Source: Solimonas sp041612095 (GTDB lineage: Bacteria > Pseudomonadota > Gammaproteobacteria > Nevskiales > Nevskiaceae). Taken from it: a stretch of DNA of 26,425 bases. The notes beneath the pieces are model-generated. The model saw nothing but the letters and a program-made list of their open reading frames with translations. It was not told where the DNA came from and made no database searches. Within the stretch, counting starts at the first letter, position 1; each line of letters begins with the position of its first letter. The translations under genes were made by a program, and so were the position numbers. Below, in pieces: positions 7,785 to 16,262 of this stretch. The DNA is taken from contig JBFJJW010000015.1 in NCBI GenBank assembly GCA_041612095.1, positions 1 through 26,425 of the forward strand, written 5' to 3'.

Positions 7785-7868
7785 CTAGTAGTTGGAGGCG
7801 ACGATTTCGAGCAGTCCGTTATTGTCGATATCACCGAATGGTCGGACCGCTGAGCGGGACGTGTCCCG
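7785..7868 (-). pseudogene. Relic of a C-terminus with an FG-GAP/VCBS-like repeat
   Basis: The minus-strand frame ends at TAG 7787-7785 and its last residues read RPFGDIDNNGLLEIVASNY. This resembles the FG-GAP/VCBS calcium-loop repeat of secreted or adhesin-like proteins (F-x-D-x-D-x-N/D-G). Upstream in the same frame are stops (TAA at 7871-7869), and no start codon or ribosome site is seen, so only about 27 codons remain. The terminator just downstream in its direction supports a former gene end. The match is short and could be chance. Confidence 0.35.
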
Positions 7869-7887
7869 TTACCCGTAAACCAGCCAC

Positions 7888-7919
7888 TAGACCCTGGACC
7901 CGCGTCCGGGGTCTATGAT
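7888..7919 (+). promoter_or_regulatory. MerR-family promoter (ZntR/PbrR/CadR-like box) of the cus operon
   Basis: TAGACC (7888-7893) as -35 and TATGAT (7914-7919) as -10 are separated by 20 bp. The spacer carries a strong dyad, AGACCCTGGAC-N4-GTCCGGGGTCT (7889-7914), with one mismatch. The half-site ACCCTGGAC differs from the CueR half-site ACCTTCC and is closer to ZntR, CadR and PbrR boxes. It is the only clear promoter before the leader-cusCBA genes. Confidence 0.7.
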
Positions 7920-8033
7920 CCTTTCAACCGAAGGCGCCCGTACTGTGCATCGATTGGCCGCCGTTCGGCATTCATGCCCCACCGTTCAAGTACGTTGCGG
8001 AACCCTTGCGACCCGCCTAGAGTCATAGCCGTC

Positions 8034-8405
8034 ATGAATCGTAACCGGACATTGCTGAGCATGCTGCTGGGGCTGGTGCTCCTGGTGCAGGGCTTTGCCG
8101 TGTCCGCCGCACCGCGTGCTTCACTGTCGGAGGACGCAGCCGTCACGGTGAATGTGATGGCCGACATGCCCTGCCACGGACAGATGACGGCCCAGGCTGA
8201 CGAGACGGGCGATCAGCATTCGTCCTGCTGCGACGAGAACTGCCCCGACATGACTACTTGCGCGCTCGGACATCTGGCGTCGGTCGCCACGGTCTCCCTG
8301 GCCATGCCACAGCCCGCGCGCGCCGAGCGTGGATTCACACCCGTCCTCGCGCTTTCGCGCACGTCCGGCTCCCTGCTGCGCCCTCCCATCGCTCTCCACG
8401 GTTGA
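8034..8405 (+). CDS. Exported Cys-rich CopL-like leader protein of the cus operon
   Basis: This 123-residue protein has a signal peptide (NRTLLSMLLGLVLLVQGFAVSA) and a Cys/His cluster with Cys 47, 65, 66, 70 and 76 (HSSCCDENCPDMTTC). The C-terminus contains SGSLLRPPIALHG. The start at 8034 is favoured over an in-frame ATG at 7974 because it puts the signal peptide at the N-terminus. It resembles CopL and other small DUF2946-like proteins encoded first in copper or heavy-metal efflux operons, whose role is metal binding or expression control. A hairpin and 65 bp separate it from the cusC-like gene. The family name is uncertain; the exported metal-ligand-rich nature is clear. Confidence 0.72.
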   Translation: MNRNRTLLSMLLGLVLLVQGFAVSAAPRASLSEDAAVTVNVMADMPCHGQMTAQADETGDQHSSCCDENCPDMTTCALGHLASVATVSLAMPQPARAERGFTPVLALSRTSGSLLRPPIALHG

Positions 8406-8414
8406 TGCCTTCCT

Positions 8415-8433
8415 GCGGCTCGTTCTGAGCCGC
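8415..8433 (+). other. Stem-loop between leader gene and cusC
   Basis: A perfect 7-bp stem GCGGCTC/GAGCCGC with loop GTTCT lies 10 bases after the leader gene stop. No T-tract follows, so it is not a simple terminator. It may stabilise or process the mRNA, or attenuate cusC expression. Compare the hairpins at 3804 and 17598. Confidence 0.4.
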
Positions 8434-8470
8434 CTTGGGCCGTTGCCCGACCCGATCGTGGAGAAGAACG

Positions 8471-9787
8471 ATGATTCCCGTATTGCGCCGCGCCCCTGCG
8501 CGGCACCTGAGCTGTGCATTGGCGCTGGCTATGCCGCTCCTGCTGGTCTCGCTCGCCCTCAGGGCGCAGCCGGAGCATGAAGGTGTCGCGCTGGAACTGG
8601 CGGAGGCTGCGAACCTCGCCGTCGCCGCCCAGCCCCTGCTACAGGGACTGGAGGCGCAGACCCGCGCCGCTCGCGAAACCGCCGTCGCGGCCAGGCAACT
8701 GCCCGATCCGCAACTGTTCACCGGCATCGCCGATCTGCCGGTCAACACGGATGACGCCTACTCGCTAACCCGCGACGGCGACACACAGATCGTGGTCGGC
8801 CTGATGCAGGAGTTTCCGCGTGCGCAGAAGCGCCGCTTGCGCGGCGAGCTGTCGGAGCGCGAGGCCGCGCGTCTGGACGCGCAGCACGAACTCGTTCGGC
8901 GAGCGATCCGCCGGGATGCCTCCGTGGCCTGGCTGGAGATGTGGCGCTACGACCAGTTGCTGAGCCTCGCCCGCGCCACCCTGCGCGAGGCCGAGGCGCA
9001 GACGCAGGCGGTGGAGATTGCCTTGAAGACCGGCACCACCGCCACGCAGGCCGAGTTTCTGGCCGCACGCCAGGAAGCGGATCGCCTGCGCGACAAAGTC
9101 GCCGCGGCTGAGCAGAACGTCGCCCATGCCCGTAATGCACTGTCGCGCTGGATTGGTGAAGCCGCGCAGCGACCCGTCTGCCCCGACCTACCTCCGATGC
9201 CCGCGTTATCTGGCCTGGCCGCAATGTTGGAACAGGTGCGTTCGCATCCCCAACTGGCCAGTGCCGCCGCGCAGGTCGCCGCTGCGCAGACCAGCGCGGC
9301 GCTGGCACAGGCGGACTTCAAACCCGACTGGCGCGTGGAACTGGGCTACGGCTACCGACCTGCATTCTCCGAGATGGTGATGGTGCAGATCGGCGTGGAT
9401 CTGCCGGTGTTCACACGCAACCGGCAGGACCGCAGCCTCGCGGCGGCGCTGGCGCAGCAGGATGCCGCCGAATTTGCGGTCGAGGATGCGAGCCGCCAGC
9501 TCATGGCTGAGGTCCGGCTCAATCACCACGACTACGAACGGCTCACGACGCGCCTCGCTGAATACGACCGCACCCTGCTGCCGCAGAGCCAGAACCGCGT
9601 CACGGCGGCGCTGGCGGGCTGGCGCTCCGGCCGCAACGCGCTGCGCGAGGTGCTGGATGCACGGCGCGCGGCGCTCGAAATCCAGATGGACCGGCTCGAT
9701 CTGCAACACGATCTCGCCCGGCATTTCGTCCAACTCACATATCTCGGCGCCTTTGAAACCGACGCCGGGGAGAGCACCCATGAATAA
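8471..9787 (+). CDS. cusC: CusC-like outer-membrane efflux channel (TolC family)
   Basis: This 438-residue protein has a signal peptide (ALALAMPLLLVSLALRAQ) and the paired outer-membrane efflux repeats of the TolC family, including a strand-helix segment with QIGVDLPVFTRNRQDRS in the second half. The start at 8471 is chosen over an ATG 36 bases upstream because GGAGAA precedes it and the signal then begins properly. There is no lipobox Cys, unlike E. coli CusC, so it is probably not a lipoprotein. Its 3' end overlaps the adaptor gene by 8 bp. It should form the outer-membrane duct for the CusBA pump encoded next. Confidence 0.85.
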   Translation: MIPVLRRAPARHLSCALALAMPLLLVSLALRAQPEHEGVALELAEAANLAVAAQPLLQGLEAQTRAARETAVAARQLPDPQLFTGIADLPVNTDDAYSLTRDGDTQIVVGLMQEFPRAQKRRLRGELSEREAARLDAQHELVRRAIRRDASVAWLEMWRYDQLLSLARATLREAEAQTQAVEIALKTGTTATQAEFLAARQEADRLRDKVAAAEQNVAHARNALSRWIGEAAQRPVCPDLPPMPALSGLAAMLEQVRSHPQLASAAAQVAAAQTSAALAQADFKPDWRVELGYGYRPAFSEMVMVQIGVDLPVFTRNRQDRSLAAALAQQDAAEFAVEDASRQLMAEVRLNHHDYERLTTRLAEYDRTLLPQSQNRVTAALAGWRSGRNALREVLDARRAALEIQMDRLDLQHDLARHFVQLTYLGAFETDAGESTHE

Positions 9788-11117
9788 GAAAACCCTGATC
9801 GCCTTGAGCCTTGTGGTTGCTGCCGGTGCCGGCGGCGGCTGGTGGTATGCGCAGAGCATGACCCCGCATAAGCACCAGCTCGTGAAGATGACCGACGAGC
9901 AAGGCAAGGTTTACTACACCTGCCCGATGCATCCGCAGGTCAAGCAAGGCGAGCCCGGCAACTGCCCGATCTGCGGCATGAAGCTGGTGAAGCGCGAGGA
10001 CAAACCTGCCGATGCCGCCATGAGCGGCGAGCGCAAGGTGCTGTACTGGTATGACCCCATGCGGCCCGACCAGCACTTCGACGCACCCGGCAAGTCGCCG
10101 TTCATGGACATGGAGCTGGTGCCCAAATACGCCGACGAGGCCGGTATGGGCATGTCCGGCGGCACCGTGGTCGAGATCGATCCGCGCATGGCGCAGAACC
10201 TCGGCATGCGCACCGCCGAGGTCAAGACCGGCACGTTCTGGCAGCGCGTGGACGCGGTCGGAAGCGTCGCGGTGGACGAGAACCGCATCGCGGTGGTGGA
10301 AGCCCGCGCCGCCGGCTGGGTCGAGCGGCTGGACGTGCGCGCGGTTGGCGACACCGTGCGTGCTGGTCAGGTCGTGGCGGGGATCTACTCGCCCGAACTG
10401 CTGGCCGCGCAGGAGGAACTTGCGCTGGCGCGCAAGCTCGATGACCCGACGCTGATCGAAGCGGCGCAGACGCGGCTCAAGCTGCTCAATGTGAGCACTA
10501 GCGACCGTCCGCAGCGCCAGACCATCATCGCCGCGCCGCAGTCCGGCGTCGTCACCGAGCTGATGGTGCGCCAGGGCGCGCAGGTCACGCCGGGGATGCC
10601 GCTGCTGAAGCTGGCCGACCTGTCGAAGGTCTGGATACTGGTCGAGGTGCCGGAGGCGCAGGCGTCCTGGGTGATGGCGGGCAAGCCGGCGCAAGCGCGC
10701 CTGAAAAGCCAGCCCGGACAAGTGTTCGAGGGCACGGTGGACTACGTCTATCCGCTGCTCGATACGCAGACCCGCACACTGCGCGCTCGACTGGCCTTCG
10801 ACAATGCCGATGGCGCACTCAAGCCCGGCATGTATGCCGAAGTGACGGTGTTCGGGGGCGCGAAGCGCGATGTAACCCTGGTGCCGAGTGAGGCGGTAAT
10901 CCGCACCGGCACCCGCAACGTGGTGCTGGTGGCCGAGCGCGAGGGCCGTTACCGCCCGGTCGAGGTCGTGTTAGGGCCGGAACGGCAAGAGGAGATCGTG
11001 GTCGTCGACGGTCTCGAACCCGGGCAGCAGGTGGTGACGTCCGGTCAGTTCCTGATCGATTCGGAGGCCAGCCTGCTCGGCGCCTATAACCGCATCGGTG
11101 CAGGGAGCACGCCATGA
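9780..11117 (+). CDS. cusB: CusB-like periplasmic adaptor with heavy-metal-binding domains
   Basis: This 445-residue membrane-fusion protein starts at the ATG at 9780, inside the end of cusC; the frame is open further upstream but only as a shadow of cusC. After an N-terminal anchor, a heavy-metal-binding motif follows with CPMHP (48-52) and CPICGM (62-67). A second region has Met 94, Met 109 and Met 111 (YDPM, then SPFMDMELVP). Their 15- and 2-residue spacing matches the Met ligands of E. coli CusB, which pass Cu(I)/Ag(I) to CusA. Lipoyl/barrel-sandwich and beta-barrel domains follow (about residues 160-420). The last bases overlap cusA by 4 bp (ATGA). The extra Cys-containing domain before the Met site is a feature of many environmental CusB proteins. 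Confidence 0.92.
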   Translation: MNKKTLIALSLVVAAGAGGGWWYAQSMTPHKHQLVKMTDEQGKVYYTCPMHPQVKQGEPGNCPICGMKLVKREDKPADAAMSGERKVLYWYDPMRPDQHFDAPGKSPFMDMELVPKYADEAGMGMSGGTVVEIDPRMAQNLGMRTAEVKTGTFWQRVDAVGSVAVDENRIAVVEARAAGWVERLDVRAVGDTVRAGQVVAGIYSPELLAAQEELALARKLDDPTLIEAAQTRLKLLNVSTSDRPQRQTIIAAPQSGVVTELMVRQGAQVTPGMPLLKLADLSKVWILVEVPEAQASWVMAGKPAQARLKSQPGQVFEGTVDYVYPLLDTQTRTLRARLAFDNADGALKPGMYAEVTVFGGAKRDVTLVPSEAVIRTGTRNVVLVAEREGRYRPVEVVLGPERQEEIVVVDGLEPGQQVVTSGQFLIDSEASLLGAYNRIGAGSTP

Positions 11118-14100
11118 TCGCCAGGCTCATTCACTGGTCGGTGCACAACCGCTTCCTGGTGCTGCTGGCGACGGCCCTGCTCACCGCATGGGGCCTGTAT
11201 TCCGCCGCCAACACGCCGTTGGACGCGATTCCCGACCTGTCCGACACGCAGGTCATCGTGCGCACGGTGTATCCGGGCCAGGCACCGCAGGTGGTGGAGG
11301 ATCAGGTCACCTATCCGTTGACCACGACCCTGCTGTCGGTCCCCTATGCCAAGACCGTGCGCGGCTACTCGCTGTTCGGCGAGAGCTTCGTCTATGTGCT
11401 GTTCGAGGACGGCGTGGACCTGTACTGGGCGCGTTCGCGCGTGCTCGAGTATCTGTCCCAGGTACAGGGCCGCCTGCCGCCCAGCGCGCGCGCGGAGCTG
11501 GGGCCGGACGCCACCGGCGTGGGTTGGATCTACGAATACGCACTGGTCGATCGAACCGGCCAGAACGACATCTCGCAGCTTCGCGCGATTCAGGACTGGT
11601 TCCTGAAGTACGAGTTGAAGACGGTGCCCAACGTCGCCGAGGTCGCCACCCTCGGCGGCTTCAACAAGCAGTATCAGATCGTGCTCGACCCGGATCGCTT
11701 GCGTGCGTTCAAGCTGCCGCTGGAGACCGTCATGGCCGCTGTGCAATCAGCCAATGCCGAGGCCGGAGGCTCGGTGCTGGAGCTGGCCGAAGCGGAATAC
11801 ATGGTGCGCGCACGGGGTTATCTGAAGACGCTGGACGACTTCCGAGACATCCCGGTGGGGCTCGGCGAGGCCGGCACGCCCATCCTGCTGCGCGATGTGG
11901 CAACGGTGCAGCTCGGTCCCGAGACGCGGCGCGGCATCGCCGAACTGGACGGCGAAGGTGAAGTCGTCGGCGGCGTGATCGTCCTGCGCTCGGGCGAGAA
12001 CGCGCAGTCCACGATCGAGGCGGTGAAGGCCAAGCTGGAGACGCTCAAGGCCAGCCTGCCGCCCGGTGTCGAGATCGTCGAGACCTACGACCGCTCCGCA
12101 TTGATCGAGCGCGCGGTGGAGAACCTCTCGCACAAGTTGCTGGAGGAGTTTCTCGTCGTTGCACTGATTTGCGTGATCTTCCTCTGGCATCTGCGCTCGG
12201 CGCTGGTCGCCATCATCACCCTGCCGATCGGCATTCTCGCCGCCTTCATCGTGATGCATGCTCAGGGCATCAACGCCAACATCATGTCGCTGGGTGGCAT
12301 CGCCATTGCCATCGGCGCGATGGTGGACGCCGCAGTGGTGATGATCGAGAACGCACACAAGAAGCTCGAACACTGGCGGCACGATCATGCCGCGCAGGAA
12401 CTGGAAGGCGAAGCGCGCCTCAAGCTGATGGCCGAGGCCGCCGCCGAGGTCGGCCCCGCGCTGTTCTTCAGCCTGCTCATCATCACCGTGTCTTTCGTGC
12501 CGGTGTTTCTGCTGGAAGCGCAGGAAGGCCGGCTGTTTACGCCGCTGGCCTATACCAAGACCTATGCGATGGCGGCGGCGGCGGGCCTGTCGGTGACGCT
12601 GATTCCAGTGCTGATGGTGGCCTTCATCCGCGGCAAGATCGTGGACGAGACCGCGAACCCGCTGAACCGTATGCTGATCGCGCTCTACCGCCCGGTCATC
12701 AACAAGGTGCTGGCCTTCCCGAGGGCGACGCTGGTCATTGCCGTGGCGGCGGCACTCGCCACGCTGTGGCCAGCGACGCGCCTGGGCAGCGAGTTCATGC
12801 CGCCGCTGGATGAGGGTGATCTGCTCTACATGCCGACCGCGCTGCCGGGTCTGGCCGTCGGCAAGGGCGCGCAGATTCTTCAGCAGACCGACCGCATCCT
12901 CAAAACCTTCCCCGAAGTGCAGCGGGTGTTCGGCAAGATCGGACGCGCCGAATCCGCCACCGACCCCGCGCCGCTGGAGATGGTCGAGACCACGGTGATG
13001 CTCAAGCCCCGATCCGAGTGGCGCGCGGGCATGACCACGGAAAAGCTGATCGAGGAGATGGACGCGGCGCTGAAGATTCCGGGTATGGGCAATGTCTGGG
13101 TGCAGCCGATCCGCAACCGTATCGACATGCTCGCCACCGGCATCAAGTCGCCGGTGGGCATCAAGATCGCGGGGCCGGATCTGAATGTGATCCAGCGGAT
13201 CGGCAATGAGATCGAATCCGAGGTGAAGCAGGTGCCGGGCACGGTCTCGGCCTTCTCCGAACGGGTGTCCGGCGGGCGCTATGTTGAGGTGGTGCCGGAT
13301 CGCATTGCCGCCGCACGCTACGGCCTCTCGATCGAAGACGTGCAGCGCATCGTCAGCATCGCCGTCGGCGGCCAGAACATCGGCGAGACCGTCGAAGGCC
13401 TGCAGCGTTTCCCGATCAACCTGCGTTACCCGCGCGAGCTGCGTGATTCGGTGCAGGATCTGCGCGAGCTGCCCATCGTGACCATGCGCGGCGAGACCCT
13501 GACCCTGGGCAGCATCGCCACGGTGCAGATTGCCGACGGCCCGCCGATGATCAAGTCCGAGAACGCGCGGCCCAACGGCTGGATCTATGTGGACATCCGC
13601 GGCCGCGACCTCGGCGGATACGTCGCCGAGGCCAAGCGGGCCGTGGCCGAGCAGGTGCAGCTGCCGCCGGGCTACTCGGTGGCCTGGTCGGGCCAGTTCG
13701 AGTATCTGGAGCGTGCCGCAAAGCGCATGAAGATTGTCGTGCCGTTCACGCTGGCGGTCATCTTCGTGCTGCTGTATCTCACCTTCCGCAGCGCAGCCTC
13801 GGCGGCGCTCATCATGGCGACGCTGCCGTTCGCGCTGGTCGGCGGACTGTGGCTGATCTACGCCCTGGGGCATCACCTGTCAGTGGCGTCCGGCGTTGGC
13901 TTCATTGCGCTGGCCGGCGTCGCGGCGGAGTTCGGCGTCATCATGCTGATCTACCTAGACAACGCCATCCGCGAGCGCGAGCAGCGCGGCCAGATGCGAA
14001 CCCTGGCTGATCTGCGTGAAGCCCTGATCGAGGGCGCGGTGCTGCGCGTGCGGCCCAAGGCCATGACGGTCGCCGTCATCATCGCCGGCCTGCTGCCGCT

Positions 14101-14254
14101 GTTCATCGGCGCGGGCACCGGCAGCGAGGTGATGCAGCGCATCGCCGCGCCGATGGTCGGCGGTATGGTGACCGCGCCGCTGCTGTCCATGATCGTGCTG
14201 CCGGCGGCCTATCTGCTGCTGCGCGGTCGTCGGCTCGCCAAGGCGGCGCCATGA
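11114..14254 (+). CDS. cusA: CusA-type Cu(I)/Ag(I) RND efflux pump
   Basis: This 1046-residue inner-membrane RND transporter uses the proton gradient to drive Cu(I)/Ag(I) from periplasm or cytosol through CusC. It has the 12-helix, two-large-loop RND plan, beginning MIARLIHWSVHNRFLVLLA. The proton-relay motif GAMVDAAVVMIEN places Asp at 405. Three Met residues known as the metal site in E. coli CusA fall at identical numbers: Met 573, Met 623 and Met 672. This is strong support for a monovalent-metal pump of the HME4 class rather than a Czc-type pump. The start overlaps cusB and has AGGGAG upstream. Confidence 0.95.
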   Translation: MIARLIHWSVHNRFLVLLATALLTAWGLYSAANTPLDAIPDLSDTQVIVRTVYPGQAPQVVEDQVTYPLTTTLLSVPYAKTVRGYSLFGESFVYVLFEDGVDLYWARSRVLEYLSQVQGRLPPSARAELGPDATGVGWIYEYALVDRTGQNDISQLRAIQDWFLKYELKTVPNVAEVATLGGFNKQYQIVLDPDRLRAFKLPLETVMAAVQSANAEAGGSVLELAEAEYMVRARGYLKTLDDFRDIPVGLGEAGTPILLRDVATVQLGPETRRGIAELDGEGEVVGGVIVLRSGENAQSTIEAVKAKLETLKASLPPGVEIVETYDRSALIERAVENLSHKLLEEFLVVALICVIFLWHLRSALVAIITLPIGILAAFIVMHAQGINANIMSLGGIAIAIGAMVDAAVVMIENAHKKLEHWRHDHAAQELEGEARLKLMAEAAAEVGPALFFSLLIITVSFVPVFLLEAQEGRLFTPLAYTKTYAMAAAAGLSVTLIPVLMVAFIRGKIVDETANPLNRMLIALYRPVINKVLAFPRATLVIAVAAALATLWPATRLGSEFMPPLDEGDLLYMPTALPGLAVGKGAQILQQTDRILKTFPEVQRVFGKIGRAESATDPAPLEMVETTVMLKPRSEWRAGMTTEKLIEEMDAALKIPGMGNVWVQPIRNRIDMLATGIKSPVGIKIAGPDLNVIQRIGNEIESEVKQVPGTVSAFSERVSGGRYVEVVPDRIAAARYGLSIEDVQRIVSIAVGGQNIGETVEGLQRFPINLRYPRELRDSVQDLRELPIVTMRGETLTLGSIATVQIADGPPMIKSENARPNGWIYVDIRGRDLGGYVAEAKRAVAEQVQLPPGYSVAWSGQFEYLERAAKRMKIVVPFTLAVIFVLLYLTFRSAASAALIMATLPFALVGGLWLIYALGHHLSVASGVGFIALAGVAAEFGVIMLIYLDNAIREREQRGQMRTLADLREALIEGAVLRVRPKAMTVAVIIAGLLPLFIGAGTGSEVMQRIAAPMVGGMVTAPLLSMIVLPAAYLLLRGRRLAKAAP

Positions 14255-14266
14255 GGAGGCGCCTCC
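14255..14266. repeat. 12-bp perfect palindrome after cusA
   Basis: GGAGGCGCCTCC begins at the first base after the cusA stop codon. It is perfectly self-complementary without a loop and has no T-tract. It could be a protein-binding site or part of a weak stem; function unknown. Confidence 0.3.
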
Positions 14267-14432
14267 GGCGGGTCGCTCGACAACGCGTCATGGTGTCGGC
14301 GCTGTACCCCGCATCGCCGCGGAGACTGGCTTGCTGCTTCCACAGCCGGGAGACGCGATCCGCTCGCGGAGCAGGTTCGGCTGTACATCAAGCGCCGCAG
14401 CCAAGCCAGATCACTGAGCGGCAGGGATGAGC

Positions 14433-15191
14433 ATGTCCGACGACGCACAGAAGCAATCCGCGCCAGGCGTCTGGTACGGCCGGGTGCGCATGGGCCTGGG
14501 TTGGGGCTGGTTCCAGGGCGCCGTCGGCGATCCTGCAGCGCACGCGCACTACGCGATTCAGCTCGTGCTGTCCGATCGACCCGTGCCGGTCTGGACCGCG
14601 TCCGAAGGTTGGCAGAAACGCTGCGCCGTCCTGCTGGGACCTTCCTTGATGCATGCGCTCGGTCGCAGCGACGAAGCAGTCACGCTGGTCTATCTGGAGC
14701 CCGATTCAGACGCAGGCCGGCGCATTCGGCAGCTCCTGCAGCACGGCGTGGCGATACTGAGCCCCAAACAACAGGCTGCCTGTCGCGACGCACTCGATGC
14801 GAAACCGCAGGCGCCGGATGAGGCGCTGGTCGAGCAGTTGGTGCCCGCCGGCGGCGGCGTCGCGGAGCGACGCACCGATCCGCGGATCGACGCACTGCTC
14901 GCCGACGTCGACGCGTGGCTAGACGAGGGCTCCGGCACTTCACGGTTGGCGGCAGCGGCGGGCATGTCGGTGAGTCACTTCCAGCATCGCTTCCGTGCAC
15001 AGACCGGCATGCCGGCGCGCCCCTATCTTCGCTGGCGTCGCCTGCTGCGGGCCATGCATGCGGTGATGACGGGCGCGACTCTGACCGAAGCGGCCTTGCT
15101 CGCCGGGTTTGCCGATGCCGCGCATTTCACACGCACGATGCGCCGGCACTTCGGCATCACGCCTCGGGCTTTGGCCGCGATGACGCCGTAA
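14433..15191 (+). CDS. AraC-family transcriptional regulator
   Basis: This 252-residue protein has a C-terminal AraC-type double helix-turn-helix (about residues 150-250): SRLAAAAGMSVSHFQHRFRA forms the first and LTEAALLAGFADAAHFTRTM the second, followed by the typical FGITPRAL. The N-terminal half is a small cupin-like sensing region with no recognised ligand motif. The start at ATG 14433 is preferred to ATG 14427 because AGGG is six bases upstream of the former and touches the latter. It lies 178 bp after cusA and 72 bp before the membrane hydroxylase gene, which it may control. The inducer is unknown, and nothing ties it directly to metals other than location. Confidence 0.85.
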   Translation: MSDDAQKQSAPGVWYGRVRMGLGWGWFQGAVGDPAAHAHYAIQLVLSDRPVPVWTASEGWQKRCAVLLGPSLMHALGRSDEAVTLVYLEPDSDAGRRIRQLLQHGVAILSPKQQAACRDALDAKPQAPDEALVEQLVPAGGGVAERRTDPRIDALLADVDAWLDEGSGTSRLAAAAGMSVSHFQHRFRAQTGMPARPYLRWRRLLRAMHAVMTGATLTEAALLAGFADAAHFTRTMRRHFGITPRALAAMTP

Positions 15192-15263
15192 GCGGACAGC
15201 AGATTCGTTCAAGACGCTGAGCACCGGGTCGCACAGACTGGGCCTCATCTTGGAGAGTGCACG

Positions 15264-16112
15264 ATGATCCTGTTGATTCGCTACGGCGCCTATCCCGTCA
15301 TTGCCGGCGGCGCCTTCGCGCTGCTAACCGACCTGGCTGGAGCCGGCATCGCCTATTGGCCGACATTCCCCTTGATCGTTCTGGCCGGGATCGCGGCCGT
15401 CGCCGTGCTCGAGCGCGTGGCGCCGTATGAGCCGGATTGGAACCGCGATCATGATGGCGACACCAGGGTCGACCTGCTGCATCTGATTGTCAGCTACCTG
15501 CTAATTCAATCTGCCGTGATCCTGCTGTTCGGCTTGCGCGCCTGGCGACCCGAATGGGCCAGCTTCTGGCCCGAACGATGGCCCATGTGGGCGCAGGTGA
15601 CGCTGGCCGGACTGATCATGGATCTGGGCCTGTACACCATGCACCGTGCCAGCCATGCGGTCGGATTGCTGTGGCGCTTGCATGCGATACACCATAGTCC
15701 GGAGCGACTGTACTGGCTCAATGGCGGACGCCGCCATCCGCTGTCCGCCCTGGTGCTCGCCGGGCCCGGGCTGCTGGCCCTGCTGGCCCTCGGAGCAACG
15801 CCGATTGCGGTCGGCGCCTGGCTGAGCTTCATGAGCATCCATCTCGCGTTTCAGCATGCGAATCTCGACTATCGCCTCGGCCCGCTGCGTCACTTGCTGG
15901 CCGTGGCCGAGATGCACCGCTGGCATCACAAGCGCGACTTCGAGGACGCGCAAGTCAACTACGGTGAGGTCCTGCTGATCTGGGATCGACTGTTCAGAAC
16001 CTTCCATGACGCTGCTCGAAACCCGGGCCGGGGTGAAGTCGGCCTGCGTGAGGACGCTGCCCCGCGCAGCTATTTCGGACAACTGCTGTGGCCGTTCATG
16101 AAAGCGCGTTAG
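15264..16112 (+). CDS. Membrane di-iron hydroxylase, fatty acid hydroxylase/sterol desaturase superfamily
   Basis: This 282-residue protein has several membrane helices and the His clusters of the superfamily: HRASH (127-131), HAIHH (140-144), an isolated His 198 in FQHAN, and HRWHH (218-222). These bind a di-iron centre used with O2 to hydroxylate or desaturate lipid-like substrates. The true substrate (fatty acid, hopanoid, carotenoid or alkylglycerol) cannot be read from sequence. The start has GGAGAG upstream. It follows the AraC-type regulator and precedes the cation-transporter promoter, so it may form a two-gene unit with the regulator. It is a lipid-modifying enzyme within a metal-efflux cluster, echoed by the desaturase at 23822. 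Confidence 0.85.
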   Translation: MILLIRYGAYPVIAGGAFALLTDLAGAGIAYWPTFPLIVLAGIAAVAVLERVAPYEPDWNRDHDGDTRVDLLHLIVSYLLIQSAVILLFGLRAWRPEWASFWPERWPMWAQVTLAGLIMDLGLYTMHRASHAVGLLWRLHAIHHSPERLYWLNGGRRHPLSALVLAGPGLLALLALGATPIAVGAWLSFMSIHLAFQHANLDYRLGPLRHLLAVAEMHRWHHKRDFEDAQVNYGEVLLIWDRLFRTFHDAARNPGRGEVGLREDAAPRSYFGQLLWPFMKAR

Positions 16113-16200
16113 CCTCGTTGGTTCGACCGACGAAAGCTTGCTCGCACCGTCACCCCTCGGTGCCCGTCGAACAACGCCAACTTCGGTCTGCCTCGATGGC

Positions 16201-16232
16201 TTGACCCTGAAGCAGCTACAGGCTGTTTAATG
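16201..16232 (+). promoter_or_regulatory. PbrR/CadR/ZntR-type promoter of the cation-transporter and czc genes
   Basis: The -35 is TTGACC (16201-16206). Depending on the -10 chosen (TTTAAT or TTAATG, 16226-16232) the spacer is 19 or 20 bp. The spacer carries the dyad ACCCTGAAG-CAG-CTACAGGCT (16204-16224), very like known CadR and PbrR operators. It predicts a transcript starting near 16239, which rules out the ATG at 16230 as a start codon. The likely regulator is the PbrR-like protein encoded at 25420-25923. Confidence 0.78.
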
Positions 16233-16262
16233 CCATTCCCTGAGGTCATTGCAGAGTTTTCG

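Larger units (their letters stand above)
7651..8033. other. 383-bp gap: terminator, gene relic and MerR-type promoter
   Basis: No intact gene is visible. In order the gap holds an intrinsic terminator (7738-7765), a minus-strand relic with FG-GAP-like sequence (7785-7868), a compact inverted repeat AGCGGGAC/GTCCCGTT (7853-7870) and a MerR-type promoter (7888-7919), then a leader of about 108 bases before the next gene. It looks like a seam between two resistance modules. Confidence 0.6.

Noticed and set aside
9462..9779. Longer start for the CusB-like adaptor
   Set aside because: The extra residues are an Arg/Ser-rich shadow of cusC. The ATG at 9780 directly precedes a normal N-terminal anchor and metal-binding domain.
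11747..13876. Long open frame of 709 codons on the minus strand inside cusA
   Set aside because: It is antisense to an intact, motif-complete cusA and its translation is His/Arg/Gln-rich low-complexity protein with no recognisable fold. Such shadows are expected in GC-rich genes.
14255..14266. Palindrome after cusA as a transcription terminator
   Set aside because: There is no loop and no T-tract; listed only as a palindrome.
16144..16163. GCACCG/CGGTGC hairpin after the hydroxylase gene as a terminator
   Set aside because: The stem is only 6 bp and no run of T follows; too weak to call.
16230..16262. Upstream ATG for the cation transporter
   Set aside because: It lies in the -10 element of the MerR-type promoter, so it should not be in the transcript.
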